Shown here: positions 1 through 6,637 of the stretch, piece by piece
Numbering within the stretch: the stretch's first letter is position 1
How the letters are laid out: each line of letters opens with the position of its first letter
DNA from: Nitratifractor sp.
Lineage (GTDB): Bacteria; Campylobacterota; Campylobacteria; Campylobacterales; Sulfurovaceae
Direction: 5' to 3'
Length of the DNA: 12,360 nucleotides
NCBI GenBank assembly: GCA_015485845.1
Contig: WFSU01000018.1
Coordinates: forward strand, 1-12,360
The notes under the pieces: model-generated
What the model saw: only the letters and a program-made list of their open reading frames with translations
Told to the model about the DNA's origin: nothing
Database searches by the model: none
Program-made: the position numbers and the translations under genes

Positions 1-963
1 GTGCAACACAATGTCGTCGAGCGTACGATCAGGCTGGAGGTACTCGAACAGATCCTGCTCCTGCACCAGCGCAGCAAGCTTGAGTTTGGTCACCTTTTTC
101 TTTTTATTCGGGTGGATGATCCGCTGCATTACATCTTCACGGAGATAAAACGAGCGGCTGATCCCGCCAAACATGTTGAGGATTTCTTCGTAATCGACGA
201 TCTCTTCGGTGATGAGACGCGCACCCTCTTCGAGGAGGGCACGGTTTTTGATCTTCTCGTATTCGTCGAAGCTGATGAGTTCGATAAGAGTATTCATGTC
301 CCGAAACTGCCCTTCACCACCACTATACTCTTCTTTGAGTAACGCCAAAAAAATCCGTTGCTCCCGCTCATCGAGTTCTTTTTCTTTGAAAAACTCTTCG
401 ACGATGATCGGCTCGGTACTCACGGTGATCCGCTCTCGAATCCGCTGGGTGAGGAGGGTAAGTTTGTTTTTCATCCGGCCGGTACTGAGGGAATCATCGG
501 TAAAACCCTGCTTGACCGTCGCGATCTTGTGCAGCATTTCGATCACATCAAACTGATCCTGAAGGTACTCGAGGTGATCGGTATAAGGCTTAATCTCCGG
601 CAGTGTCAGCTCCAGCGATCCCTCTTCGAGCAAGCGCAGCAACACCACCGTCGGTGTCACTGACAGGGTCAGCAATTCGAGTAGAGAGACGTCACCCCCC
701 TTCGTGTTCATAAAACTGACCGGCATAAGCCACCCCATATCAATGAGGTTTTTGATTCGGGGAAGGTGGGGGATGTAGTCCTGGTGCTTCTCTCCGTATT
801 TTTCCCGGAGCAGTTCGAGCACTGCCACCTCATCCTGACCCGAAGCGTACCGTCGGCACTGTGCCTGGAGGAGTTTTGCTTCTTCGGTCGAACATTTGAG
901 CTGGGGAAAGATCGATGCCGTCTCGACCCGTTTGGCCTCGACAAATTCTATGAAATGATTCAT
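1..963 (-). CDS. N-terminal 321 residues of a probable AAA-family ATPase, cut by the window edge
   Basis: The frame is open for 321 codons from an ATG at 963 to the left edge, with no stop, so the 3' end lies outside. The ATG overlaps the stop of the acyl-CoA ligase gene (ATGA at 960-963), and AAGGAG lies 11 bases upstream inside that gene, so translation is probably coupled. The visible protein (starting MNHFIEFVEAKRVETASIF) is mostly helical and charged, with many Glu, Lys, Leu and Arg, no signal peptide and no membrane segment. A segment with FDEYEKIKNRALLEEG followed by FGGISRSFYL resembles, from memory, the region before the nucleotide-binding domain in a Campylobacterota group of winged-helix/AAA ATPases. 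No Walker A motif is reached before the edge, so the ATPase assignment is inference. That the gene is real is well supported by the long open frame, start coupling and ribosome site. Confidence 0.6.
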   Translation of the reverse strand, partial: MNHFIEFVEAKRVETASIFPQLKCSTEEAKLLQAQCRRYASGQDEVAVLELLREKYGEKHQDYIPHLPRIKNLIDMGWLMPVSFMNTKGGDVSLLELLTLSVTPTVVLLRLLEEGSLELTLPEIKPYTDHLEYLQDQFDVIEMLHKIATVKQGFTDDSLSTGRMKNKLTLLTQRIRERITVSTEPIIVEEFFKEKELDEREQRIFLALLKEEYSGGEGQFRDMNTLIELISFDEYEKIKNRALLEEGARLITEEIVDYEEILNMFGGISRSFYLREDVMQRIIHPNKKKKVTKLKLAALVQEQDLFEYLQPDRTLDDIVLH

Positions 964-2501
964 CCGTTGATCTGCTCCTTGAGTACCCGTTTGAGCACTT
1001 TTCCGGTGGCATTCTTGGGCAGTTCGTCGATGACATGGATCTGCTTGGGGACTTTGTAGTTGGCAAGTTTGCCCCGGAGATGCTTGCGCAATGCCCCCTC
1101 ATCGATTTGCTCCAATCCTTCTTCGAGCTCAAGGTACGCGATGGGGATTTCACCGCTTTTCTCATCAGGTATGCCCACTACGGCACTAAATTTGACTCCG
1201 TCAAAGTCATCGATCACCTCTTCGATCTCCCGGGGGTAGATGTTGATCCCTTTGGAAATGATGAGGTCTTTTTTACGATCGACGATAAACAGATACCCCT
1301 CTTCATCCATGTACCCCATATCCCCGGTCAACAGCCAACCGTTGATGATCGTCTCATCGGTCGCTTCGGGGCGGTTGAGATAGCCCCGCATGATGTGATC
1401 CCCTTTGAGGATGATATCCCCCACTTCACCTCGGGGGCACTCGACGAGGTTTTCGTCTACAATTTTTATCTCGTAACCGGGCATGGCCGGACCGACCGAC
1501 TTGTGCTTGGGTTTATGGATGGGGTTGAGTGCTGTGGCGGGTGAACTCTCGCTCAGACCATACCCCTCCAGCAACGTGGCGCGTTTGAATTTGGCGTTCA
1601 TTGCCTCGAGTGTCTGGGGCTGAAGCGCTGCTGCACCGGAGATGAAGAGGCGTACTTTGTTGAACCACATGAAATACCACGGCAGTTTTGCACGGGCAAT
1701 GGCATTGTAGACATCCGGCACCCCGAAGAAGATCGTCACCCGTTTGAGCAGCGTCTGCTTGAAAATATTGCTGAAAGGTTGAAGCGATTTGATGATGACG
1801 ATGCTGGCTCCTTCATAAAGCGGAAGAATCACACCGATCGAGAAAGCAAACGAGTGGAACATCGGCAGGAAGACGATGAAGCGGTCTTTGGGGGTAATCT
1901 TCATCATGGTGATCCCGGAGACAGCATTGGAGAGGATGTTTTTGTTGGTGAGCATCGCCCCTTTGGGTTTGCCGGTGGTACCGGAGGTGTAGAAGAACAC
2001 GGCCAGATCATCCAGCGTGCGCATCACCGGTTTGGTCTGAAGGTTTCGAGCAAGAGCATCTTCAAAGGCCACATTTACCTCATTGGTCAGGCGTAAACCC
2101 CCTTCCCAGATGATCTGTCGGCAAAAGTTTTTGGCTTCGGAAGCATGGACAACTTTTTCAAATTTTGCCGAAGCAACCAGCAGTGTTGCGCCACTGTCCC
2201 CGAGAATGTAGCTCAGTTCCGCTTCTTTGAGGAAATTGTTGATCGGAACCGTCACGGCACCTACCTTGGAGATCGCCAGTACCGCCACGGCAAACTCCCA
2301 GCTGTTTTGCATGAAAAGTGCCACACGATCTTCGGGTTCGATCCCGATCGAAGCAAGATACCCGGCAAAGGCATCCACTTTTTCAAGCAACTCCCCGTAA
2401 GTGATCTCCGTCTCCCCTTCGAAAAGCGCCACTTTTTTACGCCGTTTGTGTCCATGCGTCTGAACCATTTCGTAAAAACTGTTGAACCGATAGTGCAGCA
2501 T
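960..2501 (-). CDS. long-chain fatty acid--CoA ligase (AMP-forming)
   Basis: The 513-residue protein belongs to the ANL adenylate-forming superfamily, which activates a carboxylate (here most likely a fatty acid) with ATP to an acyl-adenylate and then transfers it to CoA, at the cytoplasmic face of the membrane. Visible motifs are the phosphate-binding loop YTSGTTGKPKG (171-181), the A5-type GYGLSES (313-319), TGD (392-394, ribose binding), the hinge segment DRKKDLIISKGINIYP (408-423), and NATGKVLKR (497-505) with the expected catalytic lysine K501. Length is normal for the shorter FadD-like enzymes. The ATG has AAGGAG six bases upstream and lies 28 bases after the nfo stop, so it is likely transcribed from the nfo promoter. 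Its 3' end overlaps the next gene by four bases. Exact chain-length preference cannot be read from sequence. Confidence 0.93.
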   Translation of the reverse strand: MLHYRFNSFYEMVQTHGHKRRKKVALFEGETEITYGELLEKVDAFAGYLASIGIEPEDRVALFMQNSWEFAVAVLAISKVGAVTVPINNFLKEAELSYILGDSGATLLVASAKFEKVVHASEAKNFCRQIIWEGGLRLTNEVNVAFEDALARNLQTKPVMRTLDDLAVFFYTSGTTGKPKGAMLTNKNILSNAVSGITMMKITPKDRFIVFLPMFHSFAFSIGVILPLYEGASIVIIKSLQPFSNIFKQTLLKRVTIFFGVPDVYNAIARAKLPWYFMWFNKVRLFISGAAALQPQTLEAMNAKFKRATLLEGYGLSESSPATALNPIHKPKHKSVGPAMPGYEIKIVDENLVECPRGEVGDIILKGDHIMRGYLNRPEATDETIINGWLLTGDMGYMDEEGYLFIVDRKKDLIISKGINIYPREIEEVIDDFDGVKFSAVVGIPDEKSGEIPIAYLELEEGLEQIDEGALRKHLRGKLANYKVPKQIHVIDELPKNATGKVLKRVLKEQING

Positions 2502-2529
2502 TGCTTCTCCTTTGTGTGTAATGATGTTT

Positions 2530-3423
2530 TCAGGTACCGATCAGGGCATACAATTCCCGAATCTCTTCTGCCCAGATACTCTCATCAATCGTCTCGAGAA
2601 TCAGTGGAATGTCGTCCATTCTCGGATCGTTCATGATGAGGCGAAATCCTTCCCAGCCGATCTCCCCTTTTCCCAGCGATTGGTGACGGTCGACCCGGGA
2701 ACCCAGGGGCGGCTTGGAATCGTTGATGTGCATCCCCGAGAGATACTCGAATCCGACAATCTCTTCAAATGTATTCATCGTCTGCGTATATGCTTCCGGG
2801 GTACGCAGATCATACCCGGCTGTAAAGGTGTGGCACGTATCGAGACACACTCCGACACGGCTTTTATCCTCCACGTTGTCGATCAGATACGCCAGATGTT
2901 CAAACCGATACCCCAGATTGGTTCCCTGCCCGGCAGTGTTTTCGATCACGAGCTTAACTTTGGAACCTTGGGTCGCTTTGATTGCCAAGTTCATCGACTC
3001 GGCAATTACATCAAGGCAGTGATACTCGGCCGCGTGAATCCGGGCATCGTAATCCTCAGCACGTTTGGGGACTTTGACAAGGTGGCTTCCGGGGTGGAAG
3101 TTGAGCAATTCCAGTCCAAGCTGTTCGCACCGCTGAAGCTCATCGACAAATGCTTCGCGAGATTTGAGAAGTTTCTCCTCTTCGGGGTGTCCAAGATTGA
3201 TAAGATAGCTGTCGTGTGGCAGGACATGACGGGGAGCGATGCCGCTTTCGGCCAGATTGGCTTTGAACGCGGCGATGGCCTCTTCTGTGAGGGGTTTGGC
3301 TTTCCATTGTTTCTGATTTTTGGTAAAGAGTGCGAAAGCCCTGGCTCCGATCTTTATGGCGTTAAGTGGGGCATTGTCCACTCCACCACTTGCACTGACG
3401 TGTGCTCCGACAAATTTGGTCAT
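2530..3423 (-). CDS. nfo: endonuclease IV (AP endonuclease, Zn-dependent)
   Basis: This 297-residue enzyme cleaves DNA 5' of abasic sites and trims blocked 3' ends in base-excision repair. It aligns by eye with E. coli Nfo throughout. The metal ligands are all present: H70 (LPHDSYLINLGHP), H110 (NFHPGSH), E161 (IENTAGQG), D195 and H198 (CLDTCH), H232 (MHIND), D245 and H247 (RVDRH), and E277 (LILETI). The frame is open 20 codons further upstream, but I chose the ATG at 3423 because MTKFVGAHVSASGG is the conserved family N-terminus and AAGGGA lies just before it. Compared with my memory of the E. coli protein there is an extra stretch of roughly 16 residues around 118-138. It is probably the first gene of a three-gene operon with the acyl-CoA ligase and the AAA-like protein. 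Confidence 0.96.
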   Translation of the reverse strand: MTKFVGAHVSASGGVDNAPLNAIKIGARAFALFTKNQKQWKAKPLTEEAIAAFKANLAESGIAPRHVLPHDSYLINLGHPEEEKLLKSREAFVDELQRCEQLGLELLNFHPGSHLVKVPKRAEDYDARIHAAEYHCLDVIAESMNLAIKATQGSKVKLVIENTAGQGTNLGYRFEHLAYLIDNVEDKSRVGVCLDTCHTFTAGYDLRTPEAYTQTMNTFEEIVGFEYLSGMHINDSKPPLGSRVDRHQSLGKGEIGWEGFRLIMNDPRMDDIPLILETIDESIWAEEIRELYALIGT

Positions 3424-3451
3424 GTTGTCCCTTGGTGAAAAATAATTTTTC

Positions 3452-3457
3452 ATTGTA
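3452..3457 (-). promoter_or_regulatory. candidate -10 box of the nfo operon
   Basis: Minus-strand TACAAT (within GATACAAT) would start transcription near 3445, about 22 bases before the nfo ATG and upstream of its AAGGGA ribosome site. There is no recognisable -35 box, but AT-rich DNA lies upstream, as is usual for Campylobacterota sigma-70 promoters. Prediction by eye only. Confidence 0.4.
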
Positions 3458-3537
3458 TCTCGTTTTCTCTGAAAAATGCCCATAGGGGTTTTTGAAAAAC
3501 TTTTTTATATTTTATGTTTTTATAAGCATTCGATCTG

Positions 3538-3543
3538 TATACT
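3538..3543 (+). promoter_or_regulatory. candidate -10 box for the tRNA genes
   Basis: TATACT, preceded directly by TG and by a long T-rich stretch (3488-3522), would start transcription near 3550, some 19 bases before the tRNA-Glu gene. The two tRNA genes are 62 bases apart and are probably transcribed together from it. Confidence 0.4.
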
Positions 3544-3568
3544 TTCGCTCACCAAAAGCAAAATACGT

Positions 3569-3643
3569 GGCCCCTTCGTCTAGTGGTTAGGATCCCAGGT
3601 TTTCATCCTGGTTACAGGAGTTCGAGTCTCCTAGGGGTCACCA
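3569..3643 (+). tRNA. tRNA-Glu (anticodon TTC)
   Basis: The cloverleaf folds cleanly. The acceptor arm GGCCCCT pairs with AGGGGTC (one G-U), the anticodon stem CCAGG/CCTGG encloses loop TTTTCAT with anticodon TTC, the T arm contains GTTCGAGTC, the discriminator is A at 3640, and CCA (3641-3643) is encoded in the DNA. It reads GAA/GAG codons. Confidence 0.96.
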
Positions 3644-3705
3644 CTTATTTTTCTTCCCTTCATTTTTTGATGTTAGGTCAGACTTTTGGTATCTTATTTC
3701 TGTTT

Positions 3706-3781
3706 GGGGCATTAGCTCAGCTGGGAGAGCGCTTCGCTGGCAGCGAAGAGGTCATCGGTTCGATCCCGTTATGCTCCACCA
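3706..3781 (+). tRNA. tRNA-Ala (anticodon GGC)
   Basis: The acceptor arm GGGGCAT pairs with ATGCTCC and includes the G3-U70 wobble pair that marks alanine tRNAs. The anticodon stem CTTCG/CGAAG encloses loop CTGGCAG with anticodon GGC, reading GCC/GCT. The discriminator is A at 3778 and CCA is encoded (3779-3781). A small oddity is an apparent U-U mismatch in the T stem (ATCGG opposite CCGTT). The 160 bases from here to the glycosidase gene contain no gene I can support. Confidence 0.95.
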
Positions 3782-3941
3782 TTTTCCTTCCTTTATATCT
3801 CCACTTCATTCCAGAAAACTTTTAATCTGACCTTATAATATGACACTTGCAAAGTTGATATCGTTCCCGACGTCCCCTCTGGGAGCATATGTACACAACT
3901 TATTTGACGCCCATTCAAATCATACCCTTCACTCCACCAAC

Positions 3942-5012
3942 CTACTTCCACACTCCCGTCGAGACAAACCGGGGATCGCTCACCCATTTGCGAAATGTTT
4001 GGGTCACTTCCGGGGAGGAGTCGAGGCGGAGGCGGCTCCAGCTCTCATCTTCGTTCTGCCAGTCTTCGTGCCAGGGGTTGATGGCGGAGAAGTTTATCCA
4101 GGGATTGTTGAGGATCGTGGCAAACGCATCGTCAAGCCAGGCGGATTTGTTGCCGTCGGGATGGTGATCGGTGACGCCGAACTCCAGCACGGCGATGGGT
4201 TTGCTGGTACTGATCGCGCGAATTTGACTCTGGTACGCCCGCAGCTGGGTGGAAAATCCCAACCCTTCCCACTCTTCACTCAGTGTCTGAGCCCCATAGC
4301 AACTGAAACCGATCCAGTCGATATAGTCATCCCCTGGATAGTAATGCTCCGGATGGTTCCACGCCTCATCGGGCGCCGAGGCGAGGTTGACATGAAACAC
4401 CCATGTGACGTGATGGAGACCGGCCGCACGGAAGAGATCAATGATGTGTCGGTAGGCATCGCGGTAACGCTCGGGGCCGTCAGGCGTATGCTTGTCCCCG
4501 TAGCCGTCCGTTGTTTTGCCGCCGTTGAACACCCCACTCCAGGGGAACCAGTCCCCGTTCATCTCCACCGCAAAGTCGATCAACAGCGGGATCCCGTCCG
4601 CCCGGGCATCCTCAGCCCAGCGTGTCAAGTTGGCATCGTACTCCCCGTCGATGATCCGCTGAAGGGTAAAGCGTGGCTCAGGGTGCCCTTGAATCTCGTC
4701 GCTGCGGGGCATGAGCCGGACATAGGGGATCGCTCCGGCATCGTGGATGGCATGGATGGCGGCTTTGGGGTACGTGATACCGTTGTACCAATTGTTGGAA
4801 AACATAGCCCAGGTAAGGGACTTGCCCGCCAGGGTCTCGAAATCTTTGATGCGTTGAACCGAGACATGATCCTCACTCCCGCCAAAATCAGGAAAGGCTG
4901 AAAAATAGATTGATGTCCCCGAAGGCGGTTGTAAAGTCGTCCGATCAGATGAAGCACTGCACGAAAGAAAAAAAGCGGAAGAAAAGAGGAAGAGAAGTAT
5001 CGTACGCATCAT
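3942..5012 (-). CDS. GH26-type glycoside hydrolase, predicted lipoprotein
   Basis: The 356-residue protein starts with a lipoprotein signal (MMRTILLFLFSSAFFLSC), so processing at C18 would leave it anchored in a membrane outside the cytoplasm. The rest reads as a TIM-barrel glycosidase of the GH26 type. FAVEMNGDWFPW (147-158) carries the likely acid/base E150 and the family's Gly-x-Trp-x-x-Trp pattern, DYIDWIGFSCYG (229-240) is a typical barrel strand, and IAVLEFGV (273-280) carries the likely nucleophile E277. GH26 enzymes mostly cut beta-mannan and related beta-glycans; the substrate here is not readable. Two ATGs lie in tandem (5012 and 5009); I chose the first, five bases after GGGAG. It is the last minus-strand gene downstream of dnaG, possibly with its own promoter. 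Family assignment is from motifs by eye. Confidence 0.82.
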   Translation of the reverse strand: MMRTILLFLFSSAFFLSCSASSDRTTLQPPSGTSIYFSAFPDFGGSEDHVSVQRIKDFETLAGKSLTWAMFSNNWYNGITYPKAAIHAIHDAGAIPYVRLMPRSDEIQGHPEPRFTLQRIIDGEYDANLTRWAEDARADGIPLLIDFAVEMNGDWFPWSGVFNGGKTTDGYGDKHTPDGPERYRDAYRHIIDLFRAAGLHHVTWVFHVNLASAPDEAWNHPEHYYPGDDYIDWIGFSCYGAQTLSEEWEGLGFSTQLRAYQSQIRAISTSKPIAVLEFGVTDHHPDGNKSAWLDDAFATILNNPWINFSAINPWHEDWQNEDESWSRLRLDSSPEVTQTFRKWVSDPRFVSTGVWK

Positions 5013-5033
5013 GATGGCTCCCTTGGATAAAAA

Positions 5034-5044
5034 ATCATATTCTA
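5034..5044 (-). promoter_or_regulatory. candidate -10 region for the GH26 gene
   Basis: Minus-strand TAGAAT (5044-5039), overlapping TATGAT (5039-5034), lies 15-25 bases before the AAGGGAG ribosome site of the glycosidase. It would give a short leader and allow the gene to be expressed independently of the upstream dnaG-side genes. Weak, since AT-rich intergenic DNA readily produces such boxes. Confidence 0.25.
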
Positions 5045-5086
5045 CCCAAGAGCCACCAAAAAATCAACTTGTCAGTATCACGAACA

Positions 5087-5383
5087 TTACTGATAGGCCA
5101 TCTCAAATCCCAAAAATGCCTGAAGATAGGCACGGGCGGCTTTGACCTGTTCGCGTTGTTCCGGAGCATAGTTCCAGAGTTTGGTCTTGCGCAGACGGTT
5201 TTCCAACCGAAGACGGAACCGATCGAGTTGATCAACCTGTAGATAGAGGTTTTGCTCAGATTCGGACAAATCCAGCATCTGGATTGCCTCTTCGTAACTT
5301 CCGATCATGCCGGATGCCTTATTTCGCTCGGCAAAAACAGGATCGATGAACGGGAAGGTCGTAGAAGGTGTTTCAAGTTTCAT
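5087..5383 (-). CDS. 98-residue protein of unknown function
   Basis: I do not recognise this protein. It has a good ribosome site (AAGGAG, five bases before the ATG). It is soluble, lacks cysteine, and reads as mostly helical, with a charged middle (about residues 30-70, including DRFRLRLENRLRKTK) that could form a short coiled coil or helical hairpin. There is no signal peptide. It follows the four-cysteine small protein after 55 bases on the same strand and precedes the glycosidase by 74 bases. The strong start site, good length and lack of a better frame on either strand support a real gene. Function is unknown. Confidence 0.7.
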   Translation of the reverse strand: MKLETPSTTFPFIDPVFAERNKASGMIGSYEEAIQMLDLSESEQNLYLQVDQLDRFRLRLENRLRKTKLWNYAPEQREQVKAARAYLQAFLGFEMAYQ

Positions 5384-5438
5384 GGTATCTCCTTTTGAAA
5401 AGATACCGACAGTTTAGAGGAAGAGAGTTACTTTATGA

Positions 5439-5645
5439 TTACCGCCCCAGAGGATTGTCCGAGCGTTTCTTGGCTTTGCGCTTTTCGTACGCTTTGTTTG
5501 ATGGCGTGTTCGGATCGGAGAACAAGAACTCTCCGTACAGCACACAGCCGTTTTGTCCCGGGGAGCACTCCCGCTCGAGCAGACGGCACCACTCTTTGAT
5601 TTCACCGTTTTTTGTCAAGTGTTGACATCCCCATCCGGTACTCAT
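5439..5645 (-). CDS. 68-residue four-cysteine protein, coupled to the PP-loop gene
   Basis: A small protein starting MSTGWGCQHL with cysteines at 7, 20, 27 and 34 (spacing C-x12-C-x6-C-x6-C), then a basic, lysine/arginine-rich tail (KAYEKRKAKKRS, about 51-62). Four cysteines in the first half suggest binding of zinc or an iron-sulfur cluster, and the tail could contact RNA or DNA; both are inference. Its ATG overlaps the stop codon of the PP-loop protein (ATGA at 5642-5645), so the two are probably made together, a hint that it works with a tRNA-modifying enzyme. From memory, similar short four-cysteine proteins occur in other Campylobacterota without an assigned role. Confidence 0.75.
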   Translation of the reverse strand: MSTGWGCQHLTKNGEIKEWCRLLERECSPGQNGCVLYGEFLFSDPNTPSNKAYEKRKAKKRSDNPLGR

Positions 5646-6637
5646 CCTTTCCCTCCTGCGTTGTAAAAATATTTCTGGGCTTCTGCCTTGGTGGCAAACG
5701 GACGAATCGTATACGTTTGCCCCTCATAGGCCACATCGTAGGATTCTTCGGCTTTACTCTTCCCATACGTCAACGCTATGGTCAGTGCCAGCTTGATCTC
5801 GTCGGGTGTGGCGCTCTTTTGCAGCAGTGAAAAAGGACCGGGTACGGGCAGCTGAATCGGTCGGTAGTCCGGGTTGTCAACCGCCTGTAAAGCTTCGTTG
5901 TCTTCCTGATGGCGGCCGACGACGAGCTTGGAACCCTTGGGCAGGCGGAAATGGCGGCCGAATTTGAGCAGGTCAATGTCAGCAACTTCCAATTCCTCAT
6001 GCCCCACAAACTCCCGCAACTTGGCGCTGAAAGCCGGGTCGGTCAGCAGACACCCCCCGCCGGGGCTCTCATAATCGTCCCAGCCAAACTCCGCCGCGAG
6101 TGCAAGCTGTCGATCCCGGGCACGACCGGAGATGTCCAGCAGTTTGTCGCGATCGACCCACCCCTCGATCTCCGGGGTCGTCGGCTCGAGAAGTTTGGCA
6201 CACAGTGGCCGGAGAATCAGCTTGTCCTCTTTATCGCCGGCGAGTTTGCTCACTTGCCGGAGGGCATCGGCTCGCTGGCTCATGGGGCGCTGACCGACCA
6301 CTTCGCCGGTGACGAGAAACGATGCCCCCACCTCTTCCATCATCTTGCGGGCGATTTTGAACATATAGCCATGACAGTCGATGCAGGGGTTGAAGTTTTT
6401 GCCATACCCATACACCGGATCAAACAAAATATCCTGGATGTACTCCTCCCGAACATCGGCCATGAGAAACTCCGCCCCGGCCATTTCGGCACGCTTGGCG
6501 AGTGCCTCGGTGATGTCGTGGGTGCTCCCGAATCCGGTTTTGATGTAGAGGGCAGTCACGTCGATGCCCTGCATCGTCATGAGTTTGATGGCCAGCATGC
6601 TGTCCAGGCCGCCGCTAAAGAGTGAAATCGCTCGCAT
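5642..6637 (-). CDS. PP-loop ATPase, ThiI/MnmA-like tRNA thiolation family with NFACT-R-like C-terminus
   Basis: The 331-residue protein begins with the PP-loop SGGLDS (8-13), the ATP-pyrophosphatase signature of enzymes that adenylate a base before sulfur or nitrogen transfer. FNPCIDCH (82-89) gives C85 and C88, resembling the NPC motif of MnmA, and GGGCLL (193-198) gives C196; the three may take part in thiol chemistry or bind a metal. The last ~125 residues (about 205-331, with FGRHFRLP and KLVVGR) resemble the NFACT-R type RNA-binding domain found fused to ThiI-like PP-loops. A role in tRNA thiolation is therefore likely, though the target base is not readable. The ATG lies inside the dnaG coding end (23-base overlap), with GAGGAG 12 bases upstream, a long spacing. 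It is often mislabelled as 7-cyano-7-deazaguanine synthase, which I consider less likely. Confidence 0.82.
   Translation of the reverse strand: MRAISLFSGGLDSMLAIKLMTMQGIDVTALYIKTGFGSTHDITEALAKRAEMAGAEFLMADVREEYIQDILFDPVYGYGKNFNPCIDCHGYMFKIARKMMEEVGASFLVTGEVVGQRPMSQRADALRQVSKLAGDKEDKLILRPLCAKLLEPTTPEIEGWVDRDKLLDISGRARDRQLALAAEFGWDDYESPGGGCLLTDPAFSAKLREFVGHEELEVADIDLLKFGRHFRLPKGSKLVVGRHQEDNEALQAVDNPDYRPIQLPVPGPFSLLQKSATPDEIKLALTIALTYGKSKAEESYDVAYEGQTYTIRPFATKAEAQKYFYNAGGKG

Noticed and set aside
3840..4901. Plus-strand open frame of 353 codons opposite the glycosidase gene
   Set aside because: It has no motifs or ribosome site. The opposite strand encodes a lipoprotein signal and both GH26 catalytic motifs with a good ribosome site.
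5058..5093. Terminator after the 98-residue gene (minus-strand TCAGTA/TACTGA hairpin and a T6 run)
   Set aside because: The stem is only six A/T-rich pairs with a ten-base loop, and the T run starts about eight bases beyond it, so it does not make a convincing intrinsic terminator.
5642..6637. Annotation of the PP-loop protein as QueC (7-cyano-7-deazaguanine synthase)
   Set aside because: QueC carries a C-terminal four-cysteine zinc site and is about 220-240 residues. This protein is 331 residues with a CxxC in the middle and an NFACT-R-like tail.
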